Positions 27,077 through 37,539 of a stretch of 64,000 bases of DNA are shown here, piece after piece. Source of the stretch: Morganella psychrotolerans (GTDB lineage: Bacteria; Pseudomonadota; Gammaproteobacteria; Enterobacterales; Enterobacteriaceae); assembly GCF_001676155.1 (NCBI RefSeq), contig NZ_LZEW01000001.1, forward strand, positions 1,426,001 through 1,490,000, written 5' to 3'. A model generated the notes under the pieces. The model was not told the origin of the DNA, searched no databases, and saw nothing but the letters and a program-made list of their open reading frames with translations. Both the position numbers and the translations under genes were made by a program. Within the stretch, counting starts at the first letter, position 1. Each line of letters starts with the position of its first letter.

Positions 27077-27460
27077 TTACAGGCTTGCTGTAAAAGTACG
27101 GGCAATAACATCGCGCTGCTGTTCAGGAGTCAGTGAGTTAAAACGCACTGCATAACCAGAAACACGGATAGTTAACTGCGGGTATTTTTCAGGATGATCA
27201 ACCGCATCCTGCAGTGTTTCACGGCGCAGAACGTTAACGTTCAGATGCTGACCACCTTCAACGCGAACGGTCGGCTGAGCCTGAAGATTAACTTCACGAT
27301 ACTCAAAAGGGCCTAATTCCGCACGGGAAACAACATCACCGTCTGCATATTTTTCTTTGGCACAGATGCAACGGGCTTCATCTTTGCTGTCATCCAGCAG
27401 CCAGAAAGAGTTCAGCAGTGCAGCATTGTCAGATTTAGTAATTTGGATACCAGTAATCAT
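27077..27460 (-). CDS. grcA: Autonomous glycyl radical cofactor GrcA
   Basis: 127 residues (YfiD). It replaces the C-terminal glycyl-radical domain of oxygen-damaged pyruvate formate-lyase. The glycyl loop [10 protein letters not shown] lies near the C-terminus with the conserved [15 protein letters not shown] end. It is oriented opposite to ung, with which it is adjacent as in E. coli. A perfect FNR site lies about 110 bp upstream of the start. Confidence 0.96.
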   Translation of the reverse strand: MITGIQITKSDNAALLNSFWLLDDSKDEARCICAKEKYADGDVVSRAELGPFEYREVNLQAQPTVRVEGGQHLNVNVLRRETLQDAVDHPEKYPQLTIRVSGYAVRFNSLTPEQQRDVIARTFTASL

Positions 27461-27569
27461 AGTGACCTCCGGGTTGGTTCGATATCAATTTATCGATTGT
27501 CATTTAAAGTGGAAATTGGTCTAACCAATGTCTATGGGTATTATATACCAAGAAAATCAGGTCGATTCT

Positions 27570-27583
27570 TTGATATATATCAA
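27570..27583. promoter_or_regulatory. FNR-binding site upstream of grcA
   Basis: TTGATATATATCAA is an exact match to the FNR consensus TTGAT-N4-ATCAA. It stands about 110 bp before the grcA ATG. E. coli yfiD is activated by FNR under micro-oxic and anaerobic conditions, so the site fits the gene. Confidence 0.82.
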
Positions 27584-27808
27584 TAAAAATCACACATATT
27601 TATCACTCCGCCCGTAAAAGCCTGTTTTAAATCAAAAATGCCTGTCAGGTGAATTTACTTTTTTTTTGTAAAAAAATACACTATTTTTTTTAAACATCAC
27701 CGGTTACTGTGAAACTATCCGGCAAATATTGTCTTCTGCTTTCCCAAGACCCGACAAGTCAGGTAAGCTGGACTCCGAATTTTGTTATTAATGAAGGATA
27801 ACAACACA

Positions 27809-28507
27809 ATGCCCACTTCACTTACCTGGCATGACGTCATCGGACGGGAAAAAACACAGTCCTATTTTATTGATACACTAAATACCGTTGCCCACGAAAG
27901 AGAAATTGGTAAGACCATTTATCCAGAGCAAAAAGATATCTTTAATGCCTTCCGTTATACAGAACTGAAAGATGTCCGTGTTGTGATGTTGGGACAAGAT
28001 CCTTACCACGGTCCTGACCAGGCTCACGGTCTCTCTTTTTCCGTATTGCCCGGTATTAAGCCGCCTCCGTCACTCGTTAATATGTATAAAGAGCTGGAAA
28101 CGGATATTCCCGGTTTTACGCGACCTGACCACGGCTGTCTCGTCAGCTGGGCGCAACAGGGCGTACTGCTGCTCAATACCGTATTAACGGTCGAACGCGG
28201 TCAGGCACATTCCCACGCAAAACTGGGCTGGGAAACCTTCACAGATAATGTTATCGCCGCAATTAATGAAAATTGCAGCGGTGTTATTTTTCTGCTCTGG
28301 GGCGCGCATGCACAGCGCAAAGGTCAGCACATTGATCAGAATAAACATGTCATTCTGAAAGCACCGCACCCTTCTCCGCTCTCCGCACACCGTGGTTTTC
28401 TGGGCTGCCACCATTTTTCGCAGACAAATGCATTGTTACAGGCACGCGGGCAGACGCCAATCGACTGGCAGCCGGCTATCCCCGCAGAATTACAGCCGGG
28501 CGTATAA
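27809..28507 (+). CDS. ung: Uracil-DNA glycosylase
   Basis: 232 residues. It removes uracil from DNA to start base-excision repair. The catalytic motif [18 protein letters not shown] and the C-terminal [10 protein letters not shown] loop are intact. I prefer the ATG at 27809 ([10 protein letters not shown]), which aligns with E. coli Ung and has an AAGGA upstream; ATG at 27791 would add six residues. Confidence 0.96.
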   Translation: MPTSLTWHDVIGREKTQSYFIDTLNTVAHEREIGKTIYPEQKDIFNAFRYTELKDVRVVMLGQDPYHGPDQAHGLSFSVLPGIKPPPSLVNMYKELETDIPGFTRPDHGCLVSWAQQGVLLLNTVLTVERGQAHSHAKLGWETFTDNVIAAINENCSGVIFLLWGAHAQRKGQHIDQNKHVILKAPHPSPLSAHRGFLGCHHFSQTNALLQARGQTPIDWQPAIPAELQPGV

Positions 28508-28515
28508 AACAGAGA

Positions 28516-28549
28516 CAAAAATGCCGCCCTATACTATAAAGGCGGCATT
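28516..28549. terminator. Terminator between convergent ung and grpE
   Basis: ATGCCGCC and GGCGGCAT pair around a 12-base loop, followed on the minus strand by a T5 run. It would end grpE transcription and probably also ung. Confidence 0.7.
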
Positions 28550-28575
28550 GCGTTGCGTATGCAGAAAATCTCTGC

Positions 28576-29155
28576 TTATTTAGACACAATCACCATCGCC
28601 GGACGCAACAGACGTCCGCTCAGGGTGTAGCCTTTCTGCAACACATTCACTATCTGGTTCGGCTCATGCCCTTCGGCCTCAACCATGCTGATAGCCTGAT
28701 GCACATCCGGATTGAACGGCACTTTTGTCTCGGCAACCACATCAATACCGAATTTTTTCACGGCATCCAGGAATGATTTCAGCGTCAGCTCAAGACCTTC
28801 GAGCATACTTTTCTGCGCTTCATCTTCCGGATTGACGGCTTCCAGCGCGCGTTCCAGGTTATCAATCACCGGCAACAGTTCATTAGAAAAACGCTCTAAT
28901 GCAAATTTATGCGCTTTTTCAATGTCCAGCTCCATACGGCGACGGTTATTTTCAATCTCCGCCTTCGCCCGCAGCATTGCTTCACGTTCCGTTTTACGGG
29001 ACTCTTCCAGCTCATGCTCCAGTTCCGCAATACGACCCGCCGCCTCTGCCGCGTGGTCAATTTCTGCGCCTGCTGCCTGTTCCTGCCCGGCATTCAGGGT
29101 GTCTGCTGCTTCGACAACAGGTTCTTCGTGTGTTTTTTTGTTCGTGACTACTCAT
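28576..29155 (-). pseudogene. grpE: Nucleotide exchange factor GrpE, frameshifted near the start
   Basis: GrpE releases ADP from DnaK. The coiled-coil and core ([20 protein letters not shown] to [18 protein letters not shown]) are complete. The natural start is ATG at 29155 (MSSHEQK). After seven codons an A7 run (T7 at 29133-29139 on the plus strand) puts it out of frame; with six A's it reads [20 protein letters not shown] and continues through the acidic N-terminus into the core, giving 192 residues against 197 in E. coli. GrpE is normally essential, which argues that this is a sequence error and the gene is intact in the cell. It is divergent from nadK as in E. coli. Confidence 0.9.
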
Positions 29156-29249
29156 AAAATCTCCGCGTATTTCGCAATAATCCTGATTCTTGTTTATTAT
29201 GGGGATCAAACTCAAAGATTCAAGGGAACGGCGACTAAGTGAGGGGAAA

Positions 29250-30156
29250 ATGCACATGCTGACGGACAGCCCGGCAAAAAATAAAGTATTCCGCTGTATC
29301 GGGATTGTCGGCCACCCGCGCCACCCGGAAGCACTGGCAACACATGAACAACTCTATCACTGGCTGATGAAAAAAGGTCTGCGTGTTCTTGTTGAAAGTG
29401 ATGTCGCCGCCGAAATGCGGTTAACGGACGCCGAAACCGGCTCATTACCGGATATCGGGCAGGAAGCGGATCTGGTCATTGTTGTCGGCGGTGATGGCAA
29501 CATGCTGGGCGCTGCCCGCGTATTATCACGCTACGGCGCGGATGTGATCGGCGTAAACCGGGGAAATCTCGGATTTCTCACCGATCTCGCGCCGGATAAT
29601 GCCCTTCAACAGCTTGACCGCGTGCTGACCGGTGAGTATCACGTCGAAAAACGCTTTTTGCTGGATGCCGGTGTTGTCAGCGCCGACGGAAAACTGCGGC
29701 GCAGCACCGCCCTGAATGAAGTTGTTCTGCATCCGGGAAAAGTTGCACATATGATTGATTTTGAGGTCTATATTGATGAACGCTTTGCATTTTCACAGCG
29801 TTCTGACGGACTGATTATCACCACACCGACCGGCTCCACCGCCTATTCTCTTTCTGCCGGTGGTCCGATACTGACACCTGACCTTGATGCCATTGCACTG
29901 GTGCCGATGTTCCCGCATACGCTCTCCTCGCGCCCGCTGGTCATCAGCAGCAACAGCACCATCACACTGAAATTTCCGCAGACAAATATTGACTACGAAG
30001 TCAGTTGTGACAGCCAGATTGCCCTGCCGATACAGGAAGGCGATATTGTCAGAATCAAACGCAGTCATAAAACGCTCGATTTAATACATCCGATTGATTA
30101 CAACTATTTCAATACGTTAAGCACAAAATTAGGCTGGTCTAAAAAAAATGTTCTGA
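29250..30156 (+). CDS. nadK: NAD kinase, C-terminus altered by a one-base insertion
   Basis: It phosphorylates NAD to NADP using ATP. The GGDGN motif ([14 protein letters not shown]), the conserved GNLGFLTDL, and the [18 protein letters not shown] block are all present. As written the frame runs on to 30188 with a non-homologous end. Shortening the A8 run at 30141-30148 by one base gives LGWSKKMF and a stop at 30156, matching the SKKLF end of E. coli NadK; I give that span. The start may be ATG 29250 or 29256. The E. coli protein has 292 residues. Confidence 0.94.
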
Positions 30157-30198
30157 TTTTTTTCACTCCGCCTCTTTACGGGATATAAAACCTGATTA

Positions 30199-30218
30199 TA
30201 CTGTACATAAATACAGAT
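30199..30218. promoter_or_regulatory. LexA (SOS) box upstream of recN
   Basis: TACTGTACATAAATACAGAT contains CTGT-N8-ACAG with the preferred TA-rich centre. It lies 27 bp before the recN ATG. recN is one of the strongest SOS-induced genes in E. coli. Confidence 0.92.
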
Positions 30219-30244
30219 ATGGTTATATCAACAGGAGAGGCGGA

Positions 30245-31908
30245 ATGTTAACTCAGCTCACTATCAGCCAATTTGCCATTGTCCGCGAATTAGAAATCGA
30301 CTTCCGCGCAGGAATGTCAGCCATTACCGGCGAAACCGGTGCCGGTAAATCCATCGCCATTGATGCCCTGGGGCTGTGCCTCGGCAACCGTGCTGATGCC
30401 AATATGGTGCGCCCCGGTGCAAACCGCGCAGATATCTGCGCCCGCTTCTCCCTGAAAGATACCCCCGCCGCCCGTCTCTGGCTGGAAGAACACCAGCTTG
30501 ATGATAACCACGAGTGTCTGCTGCGCCGGACAATCAACAGTGACGGACGTTCCCGCGGGTTTATTAATGGCACCGCAGTTCCCCTTTCCCAGTTACGGGA
30601 ACTGGGTACTTTGCTTATTCAAATTCACGGTCAGCATGCTCACCAGCATCTCCTTGAGAGCAGCCACCAGAAAGTGTTACTGGACACATACGCAAACCAG
30701 GGGCTGCTGTTAGGTGAAATGAAAAAAGCCTGGCAACTGTGGCATGATGCCTGCCGGGTACTGGCGGGTTATCAGCAGCAGTCGCTGGAGCGGGAAGCCC
30801 GTCAGCAGCTTGTTGATTATCATCTGAGAGAACTCAGTGAATTTGAACCACTCGAAGGAGAATTTCCTGAGATTGATGCGGAATATAAACGACAGGCAAA
30901 TTCAGGTCAGTTTCTGAGCCTGAGTCAGGAAACATTAAATATTCTCAGTGAAAATGATGAACGCAATATTCTCAGTATGCTCAACCATGCCAGAAATGAA
31001 CTCAGCGAACTGATTTCACTGGATGAAAGCCTGTCACCTTTACTGACCATGCTGGAAGAAGCCGCAATTCAGGTTGATGAAGTCACTAACGAAGTGCGCC
31101 ATTACCGTGACCAGGTCGATCTTGACCCCAACCGCCTTTACGAACTGGAGCAACGCCTTTCACGTTATATCAGCCTTAGCCGTAAACATCACACGCCGCC
31201 GGAAGAGCTTTATGTGCTCTATATGCAGTTACAGGAAGAGCAACAGATGCAGCAGGAAAGTGAGCATCACAGTGAAGAACTGAGTCAGCAGGTAGAGCAG
31301 TGCTATCAGCAGGCACTGACTATCGCACAGCAACTGCATATGGTCAGAGAGCACTACGCCGCTGAACTGGGCGAACTGATCACACAAAGTATGCACCACC
31401 TGTCGATGCCTCACGGGCGCTTTACTGTTGATATCAGCTTTACGCCAGATCAGCTTAATATGGATGGTGCCAGCAAAATTGAATTTAACGTCACCACCAA
31501 CCCGGGCCAGCCACATCAGGCATTGGTTAAAGTCGCTTCTGGCGGGGAATTATCCCGTATTGCTCTGGCAATCCAGGTGATCACTGCGAAGAAAATGGAT
31601 ACCCCTGCACTGATTTTTGATGAAGTCGATGTCGGGATCAGCGGCCCGACTGCAACTATCGTAGGAAAACTGCTTCGTGAACTGGGTGAGTCCACACAAG
31701 TAATGTGTGTGACACATTTACCACAGGTCGCCGGTTGCGGGCATCAGCACTATTTTGTCAGCAAACACACCAACGGCACAGAAACAGAAACCGCAATGCA
31801 GTTACTTGACAAAAAAATCACGGGTACAGGAACTTGCCCGGTTGCTGGCAGGTACCGAAGTCACAAAAAAATACACTGGCGAGTGCAAAAGAATTACTGG
31901 CGGCGTAA
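30245..31908 (+). pseudogene. recN: DNA repair protein RecN, two frameshifts near the 3' end
   Basis: An SMC-like ATPase that bridges broken DNA ends during repair. The Walker [11 protein letters not shown], the ABC signature [15 protein letters not shown] and Walker [16 protein letters not shown] are intact. The last 36 codons are displaced by extra A's in runs at 31811-31817 and 31865-31871. Removing one A from each gives [20 protein letters not shown], then [14 protein letters not shown] and a stop at 31908. The protein is then 553 residues, exactly the E. coli length. As written it ends at 32008 in unrelated sequence that includes part of a repeat element. Confidence 0.92.
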
Positions 31909-31963
31909 CAATCTGACAGATTTCATTCAACTTTTATGCGATCCTATGGTCATAGAAAAATGT

Positions 31964-32022
31964 ATACCCAACGTCATTAAAGATGTAGCCAACGAACCTG
32001 CAGTTTGAATGAATAAGGGTAT
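31964..32022. repeat. Dispersed repeat copy 1 (59 bp)
   Basis: Begins ATACCCAACGTCATT and ends GAATGAATAAGGGTAT, giving ATACCC/GGGTAT terminal inverted repeats. The right arm CCAACGAACCTGCAGTTTGA is shared with copies at 58.6 and 60.7 kb. It lies directly after recN. Confidence 0.8.
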
Positions 32023-32089
32023 AAAGGTTTTCAATTTAGTTATTGTCGATTATCATCGTCACCATGAATCCTAAAGGAATGAAATCACC

Positions 32090-32476
32090 ATGCGTTGTAA
32101 ATTGCTGATTGCCGCAACGACATCTCTGTTGCTGTTAACTGCCGGATGTTCCACTCTGGAGCGTGTGGTCTACCGCCCTGATATCAACCAGGGGAACTAT
32201 CTCACACCAGCAGATGTAGCGAAAATCCAGACAGGAATGACTCAGCAGCAAGTTGCCTATACTCTTGGTACGCCGATGTTACGTGATCCGTTCGGAACGC
32301 AAACATGGCACTATGTTTTCCGCCGTGAGCCGGGTCACCAGAAAGTAAAACAAGAAACACTGACACTCAGCTTCGATGCCGCCGGCAAGCTGACTGAAAT
32401 CAAGAATACGGATTACAAACCTGATAACGGGGATGAAACCACAAGCGAAATCGCAAGTGAGACCGTAAAAGACTAA
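32090..32476 (+). CDS. bamE: Outer-membrane assembly lipoprotein BamE
   Basis: 128 residues (SmpA). A subunit of the BAM complex that inserts beta-barrel proteins in the outer membrane. The lipobox LLLTAGC puts the mature Cys at residue 20. The conserved [27 protein letters not shown] and [19 protein letters not shown] follow. It ends with an acidic tail. It stands after recN as in E. coli. Confidence 0.96.
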   Translation: MRCKLLIAATTSLLLLTAGCSTLERVVYRPDINQGNYLTPADVAKIQTGMTQQQVAYTLGTPMLRDPFGTQTWHYVFRREPGHQKVKQETLTLSFDAAGKLTEIKNTDYKPDNGDETTSEIASETVKD

Positions 32477-32514
32477 TTCATCATTATCATGCACGTCTGA
32501 CGTATGGTGAACTG

Positions 32515-32557
32515 TAAAAAACCGCTGATGCAGGTATTGTGTCAGCGGTTTTTTTAT
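32515..32557 (+). terminator. Terminator of bamE
   Basis: AAAACCGCTGA and TCAGCGGTTTTTTT form a stem around a loop, about 40 bp past the stop codon. Confidence 0.82.
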
Positions 32558-32560
32558 TTT

Positions 32561-32595
32561 ATACCCAACGTCATTCAATCAGTCGATTGGCAGCA
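32561..32595. repeat. Dispersed repeat copy 2 (partial)
   Basis: ATACCCAACGTCATTCA matches the left arm of the 58.6 and 60.7 kb copies, then diverges. No right arm is found. It directly follows the bamE terminator. Confidence 0.6.
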
Positions 32596-32809
32596 CTTCC
32601 GGTTGAGAAACAGGCTGACAGATAAGCAGTTAATCAACAGACAACAAAACAAACAGTGATATCGTCCAACACTTGTTACCATACTAATTATGCGGTTATA
32701 AGTCATTAATATAATTAACTTTTCATAAAAATTCAACTGGCAGATATTATCATGCTAGTATTCACGAATATTTCGTATTCACACATGTTTGATAAGTAAG
32801 GTTAACAGC

Positions 32810-34081
32810 ATGTCTAATCGGTTAAGACTTCAGGACGGGAAAACGCTGACACTGGCGTCTCTGGGTGGTGCACTGGAATTTTATGACTTTATTGTCTTTC
32901 TCACCTTTGCGCCCTTTTTACAGATACTCTTTTTCCCGGGTGACTCGCCGCTGCTTTCGAGCATTATGACCTATCTGACCTACGCGGTAGCGTATTTCGT
33001 ACGCCCGCTGAGTGGCGTGGTAATGGCCCATTTCGGCGACATTATTGGTCGGAAAAGAATGTTCATGCTGTCACTTTTCCTGATGGCTATCCCGACACTG
33101 TTAATCGGCTTACTGCCTACCTACGAACAAATTGGCTATGTCGCGCCGGTGCTGTTGCTTATCATGCGTCTGTTACAGGGAATAGCATTAGGTGGTGAAG
33201 TCCCGAGCGCACACGTTTTTGTCACAGAGCATGTCCCGCACAACCGCATGGGTCTGGCAAACAGCATGATCGCCAGCGGTCTGACATTTGGCGTGGTTAT
33301 TGGTCACTTCGCAGCATACATTATTTATATGAATTACAGCCATGATGAGATTTTAAGCTTTGCATGGCGCTACCCGTTTATCTGCGGCGGTGTATTAGGA
33401 CTCATGGCTGTCTATTTGCGTCGTTATCTGCGCGAAACACCTGTATTCCTGGAAATGAAAAAACGCAAAGAACTGGTCGACCTTCCGATAAAAGAAGTAT
33501 TAAAGAACTTCCGGGGCGCAACACTAATTTCTATTTTAACCACCTGGCTGCTGACCACCGGCGTGGTGTTAGTCATACTCGCACCGAACCTGATGAAATC
33601 AGATATTTTTAAAATAGACCCTGAATTTGTCAGTAAAATCGCCATCCTGGCAACAATAATGAATGTGATAGGTAATATTATCGCTGGTATTATTGCGGAC
33701 CGTGCCGGAGTACGAAAAACGGTTGTTCTTTACAGTTTGCTTCTGGCGGGCACCAGTTATGCGTTCTTTAGCTCATTAAGTAGCGGCGATCACATGACTA
33801 TCGGCTTCTTATATTCATTTGCCGCCCTGTTCTTAGGCTTAGTCGCCTGTGTACCTATCATTATTATCAAGCTGTTCCCGGCAAATATCCGTTTAAGCGG
33901 CATCGGGTTTTCCTACAATATCGGCAACGCCCTCTTTGCCGGGCTGACCACCTTTACCGTCCCGGTCATCGCCGAACACGTAAACCCGATGTTTATCGCC
34001 TACTACATATTATTCCTCTGCGCCCTCGGTCTGTTTATCAGTTTCTGTCTGGGCAGGAAGTCAGTGAAATTTTATGTTTAA
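32810..34081 (+). CDS. MFS transporter, metabolite:proton symporter (MHS) family
   Basis: 423 residues, 12 predicted membrane segments. The MHS signatures are clear: ALEFYDFIVFLTFAPFL in segment 1, GDIIGRKRMFMLSL in the loop between segments 2 and 3, and RLLQGIALGGEVPSAHVFVTEH. Relatives (ProP, ShiA, KgtP, CitA) import osmolytes or organic acids; the substrate is not evident. I chose ATG 32810 with TAAGG upstream over 32789. It is inserted between bamE and ssrA. A strong hairpin follows. Confidence 0.9.
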   Translation: MSNRLRLQDGKTLTLASLGGALEFYDFIVFLTFAPFLQILFFPGDSPLLSSIMTYLTYAVAYFVRPLSGVVMAHFGDIIGRKRMFMLSLFLMAIPTLLIGLLPTYEQIGYVAPVLLLIMRLLQGIALGGEVPSAHVFVTEHVPHNRMGLANSMIASGLTFGVVIGHFAAYIIYMNYSHDEILSFAWRYPFICGGVLGLMAVYLRRYLRETPVFLEMKKRKELVDLPIKEVLKNFRGATLISILTTWLLTTGVVLVILAPNLMKSDIFKIDPEFVSKIAILATIMNVIGNIIAGIIADRAGVRKTVVLYSLLLAGTSYAFFSSLSSGDHMTIGFLYSFAALFLGLVACVPIIIIKLFPANIRLSGIGFSYNIGNALFAGLTTFTVPVIAEHVNPMFIAYYILFLCALGLFISFCLGRKSVKFYV

Positions 34082-34086
34082 ATAAT

Positions 34087-34117
34087 TCAGGGATGGCTGT
34101 TTAACAGCCATCCCTGA
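34087..34117. terminator. Bidirectional terminator after the MFS gene
   Basis: TCAGGGATGGCTG-TTTAA-CAGCCATCCCTGA, a perfect long stem with A/T flanks, between the convergent transporter and esterase genes. Confidence 0.82.
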
Positions 34118-34195
34118 GTTTCATTTCTGTATTAATATCTGTACTGTACAGAGATAGTGACCGCTGGTCAGATGCCCTCTGTACCAGACTCAAAA

Positions 34196-36211
34196 TCAGA
34201 ACGAATAATTAAGACCAACAGAGTAATTAACCGAGTTACTATGGTTGCTTTCCTGGTTGTAATTAACCACCCCAAACACGTTCAGATTATCCGTCAATGC
34301 GGCTGAAGCACCTAATTTTGCAGACACCCAGCTATCCTTTGATTCAGCACCTGTACGGGTAAATGACGTATCCGTACTGTTAACCGCACCTTTAACACTC
34401 ACTGGCTTGTCGCTTAAATTGTGATTATATTTTATTTCAAAATAAGGGTTTACCGGCAATGACTGCGTACTGATGCCCCACCCTCCGCTCACGATATTCC
34501 GCTCCTGATTCTGAGAGCCAAAATGCATAGCCGTACTGGTATCCGAGTTTTCACGGTAGCCATCTACTTTGAATTTATCATACTGGTAACCAATGACCGG
34601 ACCGGTAGTTATATTCTCAGTAATGCTATAGTCATAACCCGCGTTCACGGCTAAACCAAAGCTGCTGGCATCCGTTTTACCTTTTTCTTTACGGGTCGCT
34701 TTACCTAACTGAATTTTACGCTCAATATCATCCAGTTTCATATCGCCATAGCTGGTATTGATATTACCCCAAAGGCCATTTTCAGCAGATACCTGCATAA
34801 ACAGTGATACAACTTTACCGTTATAATCATACTGATATTGATCGTTTACTTTAAAGTTTCCGTCAGAAATACTGACCATCCCACCATAAGCTAACATCGG
34901 CGATGTGCGTACAGAAAAACCAAGATTCAGATCATTATTGGTATCTTTGCCGTCTAAATCGAATTGATTGCCTTGTGAGGATTTATATCTGCCGCTATAA
35001 CCACCAAATACATTAAATTTATTATCACTCAGATTTTTACGTAAACTTTGTAGTTGTCCGTCAAGAAACAGACGATGAGTATAATTGACGTTTTCCAGCG
35101 ATTTAGACAGGCTTGTTGCATAATAAGGCGCATCAATAACAGACGCTATATACTGTGCAATAACAGCATGCCCTTCATTGCTGGGATGGAACCAATCTGA
35201 AAATAAATACACTTTATCGTCATGGAAGGTTTCAACACCTTCTTTACAGTGGAAAGAACGGATACCTATTTGACAAACCGGAACCAGTACATCATCAAAT
35301 CCATATTCTTTTCCTGAGAAAATGATTTCATCAAACAGCTTTTCAACGTCAGCGCGTATTATATTGCCATTTAATTTAGCCAATCCCTTATCTACACTAT
35401 AGTTAAACTGTGATGTAATTCTGTTTTCAGTATCGGTTATAATCTTCTGATAAAGCTTAACTATAGAATGAGGAACAGGTACACCATTTTTATCCAGCAC
35501 CGTTTTAAATGCATCAACGATATATTCCTGGCGCTGCTTTTCATTGCTTATCTCACCTTTGTTTTTCAGCTCATCATTCATTTCTTTGTATAACCGCTGA
35601 GAATCAAACTTATCACCGAGAGCATCTTCCATAAAACTAAAAATTGACACCGATGTCCATGGGGTCAACCCGGCTTTAGGAATACTGGGTACAACAACAT
35701 ATCCGGCACCGGAATCTAATAGTTTTTTTGCACTGGCGACAGCAAGATCTGCTGACGGAGAAATTAAATATTCATTACCTTTATGGAGTAAACCATGTAA
35801 GTCAAAACCTTTTACTGCGCTAAGGACGTTATGAGATATATCATTAGCACCAATCCATAAAACATATAGTCCATTTTTATTGGCACGCCCGCCATTTCGG
35901 CTCAGATAAAAATCGATCTGCTGGTCGCTGGTACGTATCGTTGGCAGAGACAGTTTGTCCGCCGTTGCACCACCCTCAGCATAATTTTCACCACCAAAAT
36001 TAGAAGGTATCAATGCTTTACCTACATAATATTCGGATAAAACTTCATTATATAATTTACTGTAAGAACCGGCTAAATATCTGCTGTCATTACCTCTGTT
36101 CCCTCCGTCACTCATACTGTCTCCGATTACAGTAAAGTTATCAAAGGCAAATACATTAGATCCTGATAATATAAATGCTACGGCGGTACAACAGAGAAGT
36201 TTGTTTCTCAT
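34196..36211 (-). CDS. GDSL-type autotransporter esterase
   Basis: 671 residues. The signal peptide (MRNKLLCCTAVAFILSGSNV to FA) is followed by a GDSL/SGNH hydrolase passenger: block I VIGDSMSDGGN, a block with WIGANDISHN, and the catalytic Asp-x-x-His in SDWFHPSNEGH. From about residue 400 the sequence becomes a 12-strand barrel ending in Phe (SVNYSVGLNYSF), the usual outer-membrane end. This matches the ApeE/EstA family of surface-exposed esterases that act on lipids or aryl esters. It is in opposite orientation to the transporter upstream of it. Confidence 0.9.
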   Translation of the reverse strand: MRNKLLCCTAVAFILSGSNVFAFDNFTVIGDSMSDGGNRGNDSRYLAGSYSKLYNEVLSEYYVGKALIPSNFGGENYAEGGATADKLSLPTIRTSDQQIDFYLSRNGGRANKNGLYVLWIGANDISHNVLSAVKGFDLHGLLHKGNEYLISPSADLAVASAKKLLDSGAGYVVVPSIPKAGLTPWTSVSIFSFMEDALGDKFDSQRLYKEMNDELKNKGEISNEKQRQEYIVDAFKTVLDKNGVPVPHSIVKLYQKIITDTENRITSQFNYSVDKGLAKLNGNIIRADVEKLFDEIIFSGKEYGFDDVLVPVCQIGIRSFHCKEGVETFHDDKVYLFSDWFHPSNEGHAVIAQYIASVIDAPYYATSLSKSLENVNYTHRLFLDGQLQSLRKNLSDNKFNVFGGYSGRYKSSQGNQFDLDGKDTNNDLNLGFSVRTSPMLAYGGMVSISDGNFKVNDQYQYDYNGKVVSLFMQVSAENGLWGNINTSYGDMKLDDIERKIQLGKATRKEKGKTDASSFGLAVNAGYDYSITENITTGPVIGYQYDKFKVDGYRENSDTSTAMHFGSQNQERNIVSGGWGISTQSLPVNPYFEIKYNHNLSDKPVSVKGAVNSTDTSFTRTGAESKDSWVSAKLGASAALTDNLNVFGVVNYNQESNHSNSVNYSVGLNYSF

Positions 36212-37461
36212 GAATTAATCCTTTAATTGATGATTTAATCTGAATTTTATAATCAGACTTAATGTTAATTTGGTTTATTTTATTAATTAGGCTTTATACA
36301 ATCAGACAATCACTCCGGATTGACATTGTTATAAATAACCATAACAATCTAACTTTATGTTCTATATTTATTAACAACCCTCTATTTATATATAACATAC
36401 TCTACAGGATGCATTATTCCTGTTATTCTGAATGTTATTCATTAATCTGATAACATTAATGAAATACAATTGTATATATCATATTTATTTACTGGCACGC
36501 GTAGTTAAATTTAAAAGTAACTAACTTTAAATTTAATAGATGGATGTTCTGATTTTACCAAATCACCTTAATATCCTGACGCCTTATTAATAGCCGTAGC
36601 AATACAATCGATGATTTGAGTATTTTTACTCTATACCCTTATTCATTCAAACCGCAGGTTCATCGGTTGCATTCAGCCCGCCTTCCTGCATCTTGAATAA
36701 CGCTTGGCATATGTTTTAACTATCAAATATTTAGCTTCATAACTTATTATACTTTCTGGTAAGAAGTTGGTTTTAACTTAGTAATTATTATTGATTTTAA
36801 ATTGTTTTACTGAGAATGAAAGATAAATCTTTATACTTAAACGAAGAAGCCAAGCTGAACTTTATACTTTATTTTCTCAAGCGTTAAAAACTGATATAGC
36901 CATTAATTATCTTTACTTTCAATAAAATAGGATAATGATATATTTATTCCAATACCAAGACATTTACGTAAAAAACTGATCACATCGGTAATAGTCACGT
37001 CACTGTACATATTAATATATTGTAGATTGCATAAAATACTAATGATTGTATTGTGACCAAATAAAAAACATATCAAACATTAAATAATTAAAATATCTGA
37101 TTTATATGAGAGGAAATTATATTTAAAGCAAGCGTTCCGATAATAAAACTTAACTATCAGTACTAAACACATAAATAGGAATAACCAAAAATACAGATTT
37201 ATCTTGCCTGCCAGGTCGGGAAAAGAAAGGTTGCAGCATAAGATGCTTAATGATGGTGAAGTACCATCACACTACATTGTTTTACCCATTATTCCTGTGT
37301 CAGTGCACGAGACTGAATCTGTAGTGCAGATAAAGCCTATGCAAACATCCATTTCATCTACGGTGGCACTGCCCACTTCCCCCAATAAAGCTTCACAAGG
37401 TACCTAAAAAGTTCGGGTTTAATTAGGTAAATTCAGACTTCACAGGACAAATTACACACAC
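36212..37461. other. 1.25 kb AT-rich intergenic region beside ssrA
   Basis: No convincing gene. It holds one dispersed repeat copy (36633-36710) and a less AT-rich patch near 37200-37410 with an open frame from a TTG. That patch has no ribosome site. The region upstream of the esterase (36212-36500) presumably carries its promoter. Confidence 0.6.
36633..36710. repeat. Dispersed repeat copy 3, opposite orientation
   Basis: Begins ATACCCTTATTCATTCAAAC followed by CGCAGGTTC, the reverse complement of the right arm of the other copies, and contains GCATTCAGCCCGCC and TGCATCTTGAATAACG. It lacks a clean far end. Confidence 0.7.
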
Positions 37462-37494
37462 AAAAAAGCCCACAGGCTTGCGCCATGTGGGCTT
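37462..37494 (-). terminator. Terminator of ssrA
   Basis: AAAGCCCACA and TGTGGGCTTT pair around an 11-base loop, with a T-run on the minus strand, about 45 bp after the tmRNA 3' end. Confidence 0.85.
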
Positions 37495-37539
37495 TCAGGA
37501 CTCCGTATCGGGCTCTGGTGACCGTCAACAAAGAATTTT

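Noticed and set aside
29057-29257. 66-residue frame upstream of grpE as an independent gene
   Set aside because: Only its part from 29155 is meaningful, as the first codons of grpE and then out-of-frame grpE sequence.
30156-30188. nadK C-terminal extension
   Set aside because: It arises from one extra A; the family end SKKMF-stop is present at 30156.
31908-32008. recN C-terminal extension
   Set aside because: The extra 33 codons come from the two frame changes and read through a repeat element; the natural stop is at 31908.
37204-37407. 67-residue plus-strand frame downstream of ssrA
   Set aside because: It needs a TTG start without a ribosome site and matches no family I know; kept only as part of the intergenic description.
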